DNA from: Pseudorhodoferax aquiterrae
Lineage (GTDB): Bacteria > Pseudomonadota > Gammaproteobacteria > Burkholderiales > Burkholderiaceae_C
NCBI RefSeq assembly: GCF_014652235.1
Contig: NZ_BMYK01000023.1
Coordinates: forward strand, 1-64,000
Direction: 5' to 3'
DNA: 64,000 nt
Below the pieces are notes generated by a model. It was not told the DNA's origin, searched no databases, and saw only the letters and a program-made list of their open reading frames with translations. The position numbers were made by a program, and so were the translations under genes. Positions within the stretch are counted from its first letter, which is position 1. Every line of letters starts with the position of its first letter. Below, piece by piece: positions 35,380 through 44,419 of this stretch.

Positions 35380-35459
35380 AGGACGACCCACAACTTAGCA
35401 AGTGCCATGCCCCGCCGGGCGGCCTAGACTTTTTGCACGCCTTGCCGACCGCCCGCCCC

Positions 35460-36119
35460 ATGCCCCGCACCCTCTACGTCATCAATCCCAACAGCAACAC
35501 CAGCGTGACCGCGCAGCTCGATGCCGCGGTGGACCCGCTGCGACACGCCGGCGGGCCCGACATCCGGTGCGTGACACTCCCATCCGGCCCGCCCGGTGTG
35601 GAAACGCAGGCCCATGTGGACGAGGCCGCGCTGGCCGTCAACGCGTTCGCCGCGCGCCACCAGGCCGACGCCGCCGGCTTCGTGGTGGCCTGCTTCAGCG
35701 ATCCCGGCGTGGCGCAACTGCGCGAGCGCGTCGCGGTCCCGGTCCTGGGCATCAGCGAATCGGCGGTGCTGACGGCCTTGACCCTGGGCCACCACTTCGG
35801 CGTGATCGCGATCCTGCCGGGCTCCATCCCGCGCCACCTGCGCGCCTGGGGCGCCATGGGCATCGCACAGCGTTGCGCCGGCGAGATCGCCATCGGACGC
35901 GGCGTGTCCGCACTGGCCGACCGCGAGGCCACGCTGGCGGCCATGGTCGACGCCGGCCGGCGCCTGCGGGACGAGCGCGGCGCCCATGTGCTGGTGATGG
36001 GCTGCGCCGGCATGGCCACGTTCCGCACGCCGCTGGCCGAGGCCTGCGGCCTGCCGGTGGTCGAGCCCACGCAGGCCGCCGCGGCGATGGCGCTGGGCCG
36101 CATCCAGCTGGGCTGGTGA
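35460..36119 (+). CDS. hydantoin racemase (Asp/Glu racemase superfamily)
   Basis: Cofactor-independent racemase of 219 residues. The two catalytic cysteines are Cys78 (VVACFSDPG) and Cys182 (VMGCAGM), matching the positions in known hydantoin racemases; the N-terminus YVINPNSNTSVT is also typical. The ATG at 35460 is preferred over an upstream TTG at 35433. It interconverts D- and L-hydantoins so that the D-hydantoinase can consume both. It opens a plus-strand operon with the FAD oxidase and the 2-hydroxyacid dehydrogenase. Confidence 0.9.
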   Translation: MPRTLYVINPNSNTSVTAQLDAAVDPLRHAGGPDIRCVTLPSGPPGVETQAHVDEAALAVNAFAARHQADAAGFVVACFSDPGVAQLRERVAVPVLGISESAVLTALTLGHHFGVIAILPGSIPRHLRAWGAMGIAQRCAGEIAIGRGVSALADREATLAAMVDAGRRLRDERGAHVLVMGCAGMATFRTPLAEACGLPVVEPTQAAAAMALGRIQLGW

Positions 36120-36153
36120 GCATGCACCTGGCCTTCCCCGGCGGGCCTGCGCG

Positions 36154-37569
36154 ATGAATCCCGCGCACGATGCACCTGCCCGGCCCGCCGCGCCGCATGC
36201 CGAGCTGCATAGGCGGCTGCACGCCATCGTGGGCGACGCCGGGCTGGTGCACGACGCCCTGGCCCAGGCGCCCTACCTGCGCGACTGGCAGGGCCGGTGG
36301 CAGGGCCGGGCCGCGCTCGTCGTGCGACCGGCCGACACCGCACAGACCTCCGCCGTCATGCGGGTGTGCCACGAGACGCACACGCCCGTGGTCACCCAGG
36401 GCGGCAACACCGGCCTGCGCGGCGGCGCGACACCCGACGCCAGCGGTGCGCAGATCGTCCTGCACACCGGGCGCATGGACCGCATCCGTGGCGTCGACCC
36501 GGTGAACCTGACCCTGTTGGCCGACGCCGGTGTGACGCTGGCGCGCGTGCAGCAGGCCGCGCAGGACGCCGGGCGCTCGTTTGCGCTGCGCCTGGGTTCC
36601 GAAGCCCGCTGCACCATCGGCGGCAATCTGGCCACCAATGCCGGCGGCGCCACCGGCATGCGCGCGCTCACGCTCGGCCTGGAGGTGGTGCTGCCCGACG
36701 GGCGCGTGTGGAACGGCCTGGACAGGCGGCACCAGGACCACGGCGGCCTCGACCTGCGGCAACTGCTGATCGGCTCCGAAGGCGCGCTGGGCGTCATCAC
36801 CGCGGCCACGCTGCGCCTGCAGCCCCGGCCCGCCGCCGTTGCGACGGCCTGGGTGGGCGCCGCGCAGCTGGATGCCCTCGTCGCGCTGCAGGACGCGCTG
36901 CGCGCGCGCTGCGGCGGCTGTCCCGCGGCGTTCGAGCTGATGTCCGGCGAGGCCGTGGCCCTGGTGCTGGCGCAGGTCCCCGGCACGCGCGCTCCACTGG
37001 CGGGGCGGCATGCCTTCCAGGCGCTGATCGCATGCAGCGGCACTTGCGCCGGCCCGCTGGCCGGACCGTTGCAGGCCGTGCTGGCCGAGGCGTCGGCCGC
37101 AGGTGCGCTCGGCGAGGTCGCGTTCGGGTCGACACCGGCTAAGGTGCAGGACTTCTGGCGGCTGCGGCAGGGCATCGCCGAGGCTCAGCTGCGGGCCGGC
37201 CGCACGCACCGGCACGACGTCTGGCTGCCGCTGTCCAGGCTGTCCGCGTTCGTCGCGCAAGCCGGCGCGGTGCTGCAGCGCCAGGCGCCCGACGTGCGGC
37301 TGCTCTGCTTCGGGCACCTGGGCGACGGCAGCCTGCACTGCGCTCTGCTGGCGCCCGATGCCACCCGCGCCGCCGTGGACGACACGGCGCTGCAGGCGCT
37401 TGGCGAGGCGCTGCACGCGCTGGCCACCGAACACGGCGGCAGCGCCGTCGCAGCACAGGACCTGGACGCGCCGCGGCGCCACGCGCACGCGATCGAGGCC
37501 GACCTGCTGATGCGGATCAAGCAGGCGCTCGACCCGAACCACTTGATGAATCCCGGCAAGGTGTTCTGA
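36154..37569 (+). CDS. FAD-linked oxidase (D-2-hydroxyacid dehydrogenase, GlcD/DLD-like)
   Basis: Flavoprotein of 471 residues in the vanillyl-alcohol-oxidase fold group. The FAD-binding domain shows PVVTQGGNTGLRGGATPD and LGSEARCTIGGNLATNAGG; the C-terminal domain has CFGHLGDGSLH, where His residues act in metal or substrate binding, and ends in DPNHLMNPGKVF. Such enzymes oxidise D-2-hydroxyacids to 2-oxoacids and pass electrons to ETF, cytochrome or quinone. It starts 34 bp after the racemase stop. With the following reductase it could interconvert the hydroxy and oxo acids produced from the released amino acid; this is inference. Confidence 0.86.
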   Translation: MNPAHDAPARPAAPHAELHRRLHAIVGDAGLVHDALAQAPYLRDWQGRWQGRAALVVRPADTAQTSAVMRVCHETHTPVVTQGGNTGLRGGATPDASGAQIVLHTGRMDRIRGVDPVNLTLLADAGVTLARVQQAAQDAGRSFALRLGSEARCTIGGNLATNAGGATGMRALTLGLEVVLPDGRVWNGLDRRHQDHGGLDLRQLLIGSEGALGVITAATLRLQPRPAAVATAWVGAAQLDALVALQDALRARCGGCPAAFELMSGEAVALVLAQVPGTRAPLAGRHAFQALIACSGTCAGPLAGPLQAVLAEASAAGALGEVAFGSTPAKVQDFWRLRQGIAEAQLRAGRTHRHDVWLPLSRLSAFVAQAGAVLQRQAPDVRLLCFGHLGDGSLHCALLAPDATRAAVDDTALQALGEALHALATEHGGSAVAAQDLDAPRRHAHAIEADLLMRIKQALDPNHLMNPGKVF

Positions 37570-37642
37570 ACCTTGCCGGCCCACCACCACTTTTCCCGCC
37601 TCCCCGTACCGCCAGGCCCCCGGGCCTGCAGCCGACACCGTG

Positions 37643-38575
37643 ATGAAGATCCTGTTCTGCAGCACCCACCCGCTCCACACGGCGGACTACGTGGCCGATT
37701 TCCAGGCCGCCCTGCCCCACGCCGAGCTCGTGCCATGGCACGCGGGCCTGCCAGCACAGGGCGCCGAACTCGCCATCGTCTTCCAGCCGCCGGACGCGCT
37801 GTACGCGCGCGAGCCGCAACTGCGCGCGCTGTTCAACCTGGGCGCGGGCGTGGACGCGCTGCTGCGCAACCCGGCCTTGCCGCCGTCGGTGGCGCTCTAC
37901 CGCATCGAGGACGCCGGCATGTCGGCGCAGATCGCCGAGTACGTGGTGCACGCGGTGGCGGGCATCGTGCGGCAGTTCGGGCGCTATGCCGGGCAACAGA
38001 CGCAGGGGCGCTGGCAACAGCTGACCGCGCGCGACCGACGCGCGTTTCCGGTCGGGGTGCTGGGCCTGGGCGCCATCGGCCGGCGGATCGCGGCCGTGCT
38101 GGCCCAGCTCGACTACGACGTGGCGGGCTGGTCGCGCAGCGGCCAGCCGGTGGACGGGGTCCAGGTCTTCGCCGGCGCGGACGGCTTGCCGGCCTTCCTC
38201 GCGCGCAGCCGCATCCTGGTCAACATCCTGCCGCTCACCGAGGAGACCTCGGGCATCCTCCGCGCGCAGACGATGGGCCAGCTGCTGGCGCCGGCGCACG
38301 TGGTCAACGTCGGGCGCGGCGAGCACCTGGTGGAAGAGGATCTGCTGGCCCTGCTGGACGCGGGCCAGGTGGAGAGCGCGGTGCTGGACGTGTTCCGCAC
38401 CGAGCCGCTGCCACCGGACCATCCCTTCTGGCGCCATCCGCGCGTCACCGTGACGCCGCACGTGGCGGCGCAGACCGGACGGCGCGAGACCGTGGCGCAG
38501 ATCGCCCGCAAGATCGAGGACTGGCTGGCGGGCCGCCCGGTGTCGGGACAGGTGTCGCGCGCGCGGGGCTACTGA
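37643..38575 (+). CDS. D-2-hydroxyacid dehydrogenase (GhrA-type)
   Basis: NAD(P)H-dependent reductase of 310 residues acting on glyoxylate, hydroxypyruvate or similar 2-oxoacids. The Rossmann motif is VLGLGAIGRRIA, the substrate Arg is in NVGRGEHL, the Glu in VFRTEPLP and the catalytic His in TPHVAA. GTG at 37640 immediately precedes ATG at 37643; the ATG is preferred. It follows the FAD oxidase gene by 73 bp and ends 46 bp before convergent malate synthase G, which consumes glyoxylate. Confidence 0.88.
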   Translation: MKILFCSTHPLHTADYVADFQAALPHAELVPWHAGLPAQGAELAIVFQPPDALYAREPQLRALFNLGAGVDALLRNPALPPSVALYRIEDAGMSAQIAEYVVHAVAGIVRQFGRYAGQQTQGRWQQLTARDRRAFPVGVLGLGAIGRRIAAVLAQLDYDVAGWSRSGQPVDGVQVFAGADGLPAFLARSRILVNILPLTEETSGILRAQTMGQLLAPAHVVNVGRGEHLVEEDLLALLDAGQVESAVLDVFRTEPLPPDHPFWRHPRVTVTPHVAAQTGRRETVAQIARKIEDWLAGRPVSGQVSRARGY

Positions 38576-38621
38576 GGCGCGCGGGCGGCCGGGTCGCGCG
38601 CAGCCCGGCCGTGTTGGCGCA

Positions 38622-40820
38622 TCACGCGCCGGCCTTGACCTTCAGCCGCCACGCATGCAGCAGCGGCTCGGTGTAGCCGCTCGGCTGCTCCTTGCCCTTG
38701 AACACCAGGTCCAGCGCGGCCTGGAACGCCGCACCCTGCGGGTTGGCCACCAGGCTCTTGTACAGCGGGTCGCCGGCGTTCTGCTTGTCGACCACGGCCG
38801 CCATGCGCGTGAAGGTCTCGCGCACCTGGGCTTCGGTCACCACGCCGTGCTGCAGCCAGTTGGCCATGTGCTGGCTGCTGATGCGCAGCGTGGCGCGGTC
38901 TTCCATGAGGCCGACGTTGTGGATGTCGGGCACCTTGGAGCAGCCCACGCCCTGGTCGATCCAGCGCACCACGTAGCCCAGGATGCCCTGGGCGTTGTTG
39001 TCGAGCTCCTGCTGCTTGTCCGCATCCGACCAGCTGGTGTCGGTGGCGACGGGCACGGTCAAGAGGCCGTTCAGGATGGCGTCGCGCTCGGCCGCCACGT
39101 CGGTCTTCTCGAGTTCCTTCTGCACGTCCGCCACGCTGACCTGGTGGTAGTGCAGCGCATGCAGCGTCGCGGCCGTGGGGCTGGGCACCCAGGCGGTGTT
39201 GGCGCCGGCCTTGGGGTGGCCGATCTTCTGCACCAGCATGTCGGCCATCAGGTCGGGCATGGCCCACATGCCCTTGCCGATCTGGGCCTTGCCGCGCAGG
39301 CCGGCGGCCAGGCCGACCAGCACGTTGTTCTTCTCGTACGAGGTGATCCAGGGCGTGGTCTTCATCGCGCCCTTTCGCAGCATGGGGCCGGCGTACATGG
39401 CCGTGTGCATCTCGTCGCCCGTGCGGTCCAGGAAGCCGGTGTTGATGAAGGCCACGCGGCTGGCGGCCGCGGCGATGCAGGCGGCCAGGTTCACGCTGGT
39501 GCGGCGCTCCTCGTCCATGATGCCCAGCTTGACCGTGCTGTCGGCCAGGCCCAGCAGCTGCTCGACGCGGCCGAACAGTTCGCTCGCGAAGGCCACCTCG
39601 GCCGGGCCGTGCATCTTGGGCTTGACGATGTAGACCGAGCCGGTGCGCGAGTTGCGCACGGTCTGGCCGGCACGGGGCTTCAGGTCGTGCAGCGCGATGG
39701 TGGTCGTGACGACCGCGTCCAGGATGCCTTCCGGGATCTCCTTGGTGCTGCCGTCGGCCGCCGTGTAGAGCACGGCCGGGTTGGTCATCAGGTGGCCGAC
39801 GTTGCGCACGAACATCAGCGAGCGGCCGTGCAGCGTGACGGGTTGGCCGTTGGCGCCCGTGTACTGGCGGTCCGGGTTCAGGCCGCGCGTGAAGGTCTTG
39901 CCGCCCTTGGCGACCTCCTCCGTCAGCGTGCCTTGCAGGATGCCCAGCCAGTTGCCGTAGGCCACGACCTTGTCGTCGGCATCGACCACGGCGACCGAAT
40001 CCTCCAGGTCCAGGATGGTGGACAGCGCGGCTTCCAGTACCACGTCGCTCACGCCGGCCGCGTCGCTCTGGCCAATGGGCGTGCTGCGGTCGATGCGGAT
40101 GTCGATGTGGATGCCGTGGTGCTTCAGCAGCACCGACGAAGGCGCAGCGGCATCGCCCTGGTAGCCGATGAACTGCGCGGCGTCCTTCAGGCCGGTCGTG
40201 CCGGCGCCGGTCTGCACCACGAGCTTGCCGCCTTCGACGCGGTAGCCGGTCGCATCCTTGTGCGCGCCGCTGGCCAGCGGCGCGGCCTCGTCCAGGAACT
40301 TGCGCGCGAACGCGATGACTTTGGCGCCGCGCACGGGGTTGTAGCCGCCGGCCTTCTCGGCGCCGTCGTCCTCGGAGATCGCGTCGGTGCCGTACAGCGC
40401 GTCGTACAGCGAGCCCCAGCGCGCGTTGGCCGCGTTGAGCGCATAGCGCGCGTTCAGGATCGGCACCACGAGCTGCGGGCCGGCCTGGGTCGCCAGTTCG
40501 GCGTCGACGTTGGCCGTGGTGGCCTGCACCTTGGCAGGCACGGGCACCAGGTAGCCGATCTTCTCGAGGAAGGCGCGGTAGGCCGGCATGTCGGCGATCG
40601 GGCCGGGGTGGGCCCGGTGCCAGGCGTCGAGTTCGGCCTGCAGGCGGTCGCGCTCGGCCAGCAGCGCGATGTTCTTGGGCGCCAGGTCGCCGACGATGGC
40701 GTCGAAGCCTTTCCAGAACGCGTCGGGCGCGATGCCGGTGCCGGGCAGCACCCTGTCTTCGATGAAGCGGGCCAGGTTGGTCGCGACCTGGAGGCGGTGG
40801 TAGGTGGTGCGTGCGGTCAT
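38622..40820 (-). CDS. glcB: malate synthase G
   Basis: Large single-chain malate synthase of 732 residues that condenses glyoxylate and acetyl-CoA to malate. Typical segments include [34 protein letters not shown], the catalytic and metal region [12 protein letters not shown] ... [26 protein letters not shown], and the C-terminal [18 protein letters not shown] with the catalytic base region. Length equals E. coli GlcB (723) within a few residues. The promoter gap to the plus-strand hydrolase contains a 7-bp inverted repeat with 15-bp spacer. Confidence 0.95.
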   Translation of the reverse strand: MTARTTYHRLQVATNLARFIEDRVLPGTGIAPDAFWKGFDAIVGDLAPKNIALLAERDRLQAELDAWHRAHPGPIADMPAYRAFLEKIGYLVPVPAKVQATTANVDAELATQAGPQLVVPILNARYALNAANARWGSLYDALYGTDAISEDDGAEKAGGYNPVRGAKVIAFARKFLDEAAPLASGAHKDATGYRVEGGKLVVQTGAGTTGLKDAAQFIGYQGDAAAPSSVLLKHHGIHIDIRIDRSTPIGQSDAAGVSDVVLEAALSTILDLEDSVAVVDADDKVVAYGNWLGILQGTLTEEVAKGGKTFTRGLNPDRQYTGANGQPVTLHGRSLMFVRNVGHLMTNPAVLYTAADGSTKEIPEGILDAVVTTTIALHDLKPRAGQTVRNSRTGSVYIVKPKMHGPAEVAFASELFGRVEQLLGLADSTVKLGIMDEERRTSVNLAACIAAAASRVAFINTGFLDRTGDEMHTAMYAGPMLRKGAMKTTPWITSYEKNNVLVGLAAGLRGKAQIGKGMWAMPDLMADMLVQKIGHPKAGANTAWVPSPTAATLHALHYHQVSVADVQKELEKTDVAAERDAILNGLLTVPVATDTSWSDADKQQELDNNAQGILGYVVRWIDQGVGCSKVPDIHNVGLMEDRATLRISSQHMANWLQHGVVTEAQVRETFTRMAAVVDKQNAGDPLYKSLVANPQGAAFQAALDLVFKGKEQPSGYTEPLLHAWRLKVKAGA

Positions 40821-40937
40821 GGCGGGCCTTTCGGAGTCCGGATCGTCAGGGGAATGCTGGAATCGGGCCGCAGACTGCGGCGTGCCATGACTTTAGAGGA
40901 CACTGGCCCTTCGATTGCGCACCGCAGCAGCGGGTCA

Positions 40938-40966
40938 TCTGTGACCAAAATGATGGTAATCACAGA
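40938..40966. promoter_or_regulatory. inverted repeat in glcB / hydrolase divergent gap
   Basis: TCTGTGA at 40938-40944 and its exact reverse complement TCACAGA at 40960-40966, separated by 15 bp, lie about 118 bp upstream of the malate synthase start and 67 bp upstream of the serine hydrolase start. A smaller palindrome GGTCA-TCTG-TGACC overlaps at 40933-40946. Probably a regulator site; the regulator is unknown. Confidence 0.4.
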
Positions 40967-41032
40967 ATTTTCAGACCCAAAGCCACCCCACCCCAGCGCA
41001 ATGACCCTGCGTACCACTTCCAGGAACCTGCC

Positions 41033-42190
41033 ATGGCCCGTCTGAATGCCCCCGCCCTGACCCAGCTGAACCAGGTGCTCCAGCAGCACGTCGATGCCGG
41101 CCTGCTGCCCGGCGCCGTGGTGCTGGTGGGCCAGGGCGGCCAGGTCGCCCACCAGGCCGCACTCGGGCGGCTGGACCCTGCGGGCCAGCAGGCCATGCCG
41201 GCCGATGCGATCTTCCGCATCTACTCGATGACCAAGCCCATCGTGTCGCTGGCGGCGCTGATGCTGGCCGAGCAGGGCCGGCTCTCGCTGGCCGACCCGA
41301 TCACGCGCTGGCTGCCCCAGTTCGCCGAGACGCCGGTGGGCGTGGAGCGCGACGGTGCGCTGGTGCTGGAGCGCGCGCTGCGCCCGCCCACGGTGCACGA
41401 CCTGCTGCGCCACACGGCCGGCTTCACCTACGAATTCCTCGGCAACAGCGCGGTGCAGCGCCAGTACCAGGCCGCCGGCCTGGCCGATACCGGCCGGACC
41501 AACGCGGGCTTATGCGATGCGCTGGCGCGCCTGCCCTACAGCGCCCAGCCCGGCAGCTGCTGGCAATACAGCCGCGCCACCGACGTGCTGGGCGCGCTGC
41601 TGGAGGTGGTGGCCGGCGAGCCGCTGGGCACGCTGCTGCAGCGCCTGATCCTCGGCCCGCTGGGCATGGTGGACACGGGCTTCAGCGTGCCGCCCGCACA
41701 GCAGCACCGCATCGCCGAGCCCTTCGCCCTGTGCCCCGAGACCGGCCAGAACGTGGTGATGCTGGATGCGCGGCGCGCGCCGGCCTTCGAATCGGGCGGC
41801 GGCGGCCTCGTGTCCACAGCGGCCGACTACCTGCGCTTCGTGCAGCTGCTGCGCAACCAGGGCCGCGTGGAGGGCGCAGGGGGCGAGCGCCTGGTCGCGC
41901 GCAAGACCATCGAGTGGATGGTGGCCGACCACCTGGGCAGCATTCCCGTGGCCGGCGAGCTGCTCGCGCCCGGCCATGGCTTCGGCCTGGGCGTGGCCGT
42001 GCGCACGGCGCCCGGCCTGGTGGCCCAGCCCGGCTCGCCGGGCATGTACTTCTGGAGCGGCATCGGCGGCACCTTCTTCTTCGTCGATCCGGCCGAGGAT
42101 GTGTTCGCGGTGCTGCTGGCGCAGACGCCGAACCAGCGCATCTTCTTTCGCAACCTGTTCCGGCACCTGGTCTACGCGGCCATCGAATGA
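41033..42190 (+). CDS. serine hydrolase, beta-lactamase fold (EstB-like)
   Basis: Protein of 385 residues in the class C beta-lactamase / esterase group (family VIII esterases). The nucleophile motif is YSMTK (Ser65, Lys68), and a Tyr in QYSRATDVLG supplies the second motif. No signal peptide is present, so it is probably a cytoplasmic esterase or transesterase rather than a secreted lactamase. The ATG at 41033 is the first start consistent with the family. Its stop overlaps the next frame by ATGA. Confidence 0.85.
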   Translation: MARLNAPALTQLNQVLQQHVDAGLLPGAVVLVGQGGQVAHQAALGRLDPAGQQAMPADAIFRIYSMTKPIVSLAALMLAEQGRLSLADPITRWLPQFAETPVGVERDGALVLERALRPPTVHDLLRHTAGFTYEFLGNSAVQRQYQAAGLADTGRTNAGLCDALARLPYSAQPGSCWQYSRATDVLGALLEVVAGEPLGTLLQRLILGPLGMVDTGFSVPPAQQHRIAEPFALCPETGQNVVMLDARRAPAFESGGGGLVSTAADYLRFVQLLRNQGRVEGAGGERLVARKTIEWMVADHLGSIPVAGELLAPGHGFGLGVAVRTAPGLVAQPGSPGMYFWSGIGGTFFFVDPAEDVFAVLLAQTPNQRIFFRNLFRHLVYAAIE

Positions 42191-42201
42191 AAGGATCTGC
42201 C

Positions 42202-42726
42202 ATGCCCGCCATGCCATCGCGCTGGGCGCTGCTGCTCGCCACCGCCATGCTCGCGGCCTGTGCCACGCCGCGCCCCACGGGCGCACCGCCCGGCGCCGTC
42301 AGCGTGAGCTGGAGCGACCCGGCCCGGTTCAGCGACACGCGCGAGAACCACCGCGACACGCCGGCCGCGCGCGAGGCCTGGCTCAGTGCCTTGGCCCGCC
42401 ATCTGGCCGAGAAGGCGGCGGCCGTGCTGCCCCGGGACGAGAAGCTCGAGGTGCGCATCACCGACGTCCAGCGCGCCGGCGGCTTCGAGCCCTGGCGCGG
42501 CCCGCAGGCGAGCGACCTGCGCGTGGTGCGCGACGTCTACCCGCCGCGCATCGACCTGGACTTCCAGCGCCTGGCGGCCGATGGCCGCGTGCTGCAGGCC
42601 GGCAGCCGGCAACTGCGTGACGCCACCTTCCTGATGCGGCCGCCCCGCTACAGCGGCGACCCACTGCGCTTCGAAAAGGCGCTGCTGGACGATTGGGTGG
42701 CCAGGGAGTTCGGCGCCTCGCACTGA
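42202..42726 (+). CDS. DUF3016 lipoprotein
   Basis: Protein of 174 residues beginning with a lipoprotein signal (ALLLATAMLAAC, the lipobox cysteine near residue 20). The mature part has VSWSDPARFSD, FEPWRGPQASDLRVVRDVYPPRIDLDF and RFEKALLDDWVAREF, characteristic of DUF3016, function unknown. AAAGGA lies 7 bases before the ATG at 42202; an alternative ATG at 42187 overlaps the hydrolase stop. Asp after the cysteine is absent, so outer-membrane sorting is expected. Confidence 0.82.
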   Translation: MPAMPSRWALLLATAMLAACATPRPTGAPPGAVSVSWSDPARFSDTRENHRDTPAAREAWLSALARHLAEKAAAVLPRDEKLEVRITDVQRAGGFEPWRGPQASDLRVVRDVYPPRIDLDFQRLAADGRVLQAGSRQLRDATFLMRPPRYSGDPLRFEKALLDDWVAREFGASH

Positions 42727-42738
42727 AGCCGCTGCAGC

Positions 42739-42750
42739 ATTTTGTATCCC
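42739..42750. promoter_or_regulatory. weak GntR-type site before the GntR gene
   Basis: ATTTTGTATCCC matches 9 of 12 bases of ATACTGTATTCC, the core shared by the stronger sites at 46 kb and 56 kb. It lies 75 bp before the GntR start and could mediate autoregulation. Confidence 0.35.
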
Positions 42751-42778
42751 GGGGGCTGAAATAGAATCGCCATTTGCC

Positions 42779-42793
42779 GGAGCAGCCTGCTCC
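42779..42793. other. short stem-loop in GntR leader
   Basis: GGAGCA-GCC-TGCTCC forms a 6-bp stem with a 3-base loop between the DUF3016 and GntR genes. No T-run follows, so terminator function is doubtful. Confidence 0.3.
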
Positions 42794-42824
42794 CGGACGC
42801 CAGATTCACCCGAGACACACGCCG

Positions 42825-43481
42825 ATGGACGCGTCCACCACCTTGCCAGGGACCTTAGGGGCCAGCCATTCGCCGCTGACCCAGCTGGTCGTCGATGCCT
42901 TGCGCGGCCGCATCCTGGGCGGCCAGGTGCCGCCAGGCGAGCGCCTGGTCGAAGGCCGCCTGTCCGAGGAACTGGGCGTGTCCCGCATGCCTGTGCGCGA
43001 AGCCCTGCGGCAGCTGGCCGCCGAGGGCCTGGTGACGATCGAGCCACGCCGCGGCGCCTCGGTGACGAGCTTCAGCCCGCAGCAGATGCGCGAACTGGTG
43101 GAAGTGCGTGCCACGCTGGAGGGGCTCAACTCCAAACTGGCCGCCAAGCGCCACGACCCGGCCCAGATCGCCGAGCTCGAACGCATCCTCGAAGAAGGCA
43201 CGCGCCTGGCCGAGAGCGACGACGTGGCCACCACCATGCGGATGAACCAGCGCTTCCACGACGCGCTGTCCAACAGCGCGGCCAACTCGGTGCTGCAGGA
43301 CATCATGCGCTCGCTGCGCGACCGCACGGCGCTGGTGTTCGCCCCCATCAACCGCACGCGCGGCAAGCAGAATTGGGAAGAGCACGCCGCCATCCTGCGC
43401 GCTGTGATCAAGGGCGACGCGGAGCTCGCCGCGCTGCTCGCCACCCGCCACGTGTACAACGCCGCGCAGATGGAACCTTGA
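42825..43481 (+). CDS. GntR-family (FCD) transcriptional regulator
   Basis: Regulator of 218 residues. The winged helix at residues 18-85 reads LTQLVVDALRGRILGGQVPPGERLVEGRLSEELGVSRMPVREALRQLAAEGLVTIEPRRGASV; the FCD ligand domain (residues 90-215) includes MNQRFHDALSNSAAN and the WEEHAAILRAVIKGD metal/ligand region. It sits at the edge of the oxygenase cluster, convergent with its last minus-strand gene. FCD regulators usually respond to small carboxylates and bind palindromes with GTATAC-like cores; such palindromes occur at 46.1, 46.25, 55.73, 55.83 and 56.05 kb, making this the probable cluster regulator. Confidence 0.92.
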   Translation: MDASTTLPGTLGASHSPLTQLVVDALRGRILGGQVPPGERLVEGRLSEELGVSRMPVREALRQLAAEGLVTIEPRRGASVTSFSPQQMRELVEVRATLEGLNSKLAAKRHDPAQIAELERILEEGTRLAESDDVATTMRMNQRFHDALSNSAANSVLQDIMRSLRDRTALVFAPINRTRGKQNWEEHAAILRAVIKGDAELAALLATRHVYNAAQMEP

Positions 43482-43496
43482 GCGCCGGGTGGCCCA

Positions 43497-44411
43497 TCAG
43501 CCACCCTGCAGCCGACGCCAGGCCAGGCCCGCCAGCGCCACGTCTTCCAGGCCCACGCCGACCGACTTGTAGACCATGATCTGGCGCGCATGCGTGCGCC
43601 CACGCGACCGGCCGCTGACCAGTGCGCCGAGCTCCACGATCTTCGCGTCCGGCAGCGCATCGGGGGCGGCAAGCACCAGATCGCCCGCCTCGCGCAGCGA
43701 CTGCGGCCGCCACTCGACCGCCACCAGCGCCGCCCGCCGCAGCGCGGCATCGTCCAGCTCGCGCGTGTGCGGCAGGCTGGAGCCGACGGCCGCGACGAAG
43801 GCGCCCTCGGCCAGCGCCTCGCCCGCAAACAGGGCCTGCTGCGCGCGCGACGCCGTGACCACGAGGTCGGCGCCGTCCACCGCCTCGGCTGCCGTGCACA
43901 GGCGCAACGGCACACCGCAGCCGCGCGCCCAGGCGTCCGCCTGCTGCGGCGTCACGTGGCGGCTGCACACGCGGATCTCGTCCAGCGCATAGGCCGTTGC
44001 GAACTGCGCTAGGTGCGCGCGTCCTTGCACCCCCGCCCCGAACAAGGCCAAGGTGCGGGCATCGGGCCGGGCCAGGTGGCCAGCCGCGATGACCGAGCAG
44101 GCGGCCGTGCGCAAGCGCGTGATCGCTGCCGCGTCGAACGAGGCCAGCGGCCGCCCATCCTCGGCAGAGAACAGCAGGATCACGAACGAGAACCGCCCTG
44201 CGATCGTGGTGTAGACCTTGGCCCCGGCCACCTGCTGGCCGGGGATCACCGCCCCCAGCGTGGACAGCTTCAGGCCGCCGGCTTCGGTGCGGATGCGCTG
44301 CTGCATGGCGGCCTGTGCATCGCCGAAGGCGCGGAAGGCGTCCCGCAGGCATTGCTGTGCATCCTGCGCCGTGACGGCGGCGTCGACCATGGCATCGGTG
44401 ATGTGTTGCAT
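43497..44411 (-). CDS. ornithine cyclodeaminase / mu-crystallin family enzyme
   Basis: NAD(P)-dependent enzyme of 304 residues. The Rossmann motif is ALFGAGVQGRAHLAQFA; the N-terminal part has GGLKLSTLGAVIPGQQVAGAKVYTT with the Lys/Arg that bind substrate carboxylate in the family, and RTAACSVIAAGHLA. Members include ornithine cyclodeaminase, ketimine reductase, pyrroline-2-carboxylate reductase and alanine dehydrogenase. It is the last gene of the ferredoxin operon, 8 bp after the TauE-type gene. An imine or cyclic ketimine substrate fits the amine-oxidation theme but is inferred. Confidence 0.85.
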   Translation of the reverse strand: MQHITDAMVDAAVTAQDAQQCLRDAFRAFGDAQAAMQQRIRTEAGGLKLSTLGAVIPGQQVAGAKVYTTIAGRFSFVILLFSAEDGRPLASFDAAAITRLRTAACSVIAAGHLARPDARTLALFGAGVQGRAHLAQFATAYALDEIRVCSRHVTPQQADAWARGCGVPLRLCTAAEAVDGADLVVTASRAQQALFAGEALAEGAFVAAVGSSLPHTRELDDAALRRAALVAVEWRPQSLREAGDLVLAAPDALPDAKIVELGALVSGRSRGRTHARQIMVYKSVGVGLEDVALAGLAWRRLQGG

Positions 44412-44419
44412 GGCAGCTT

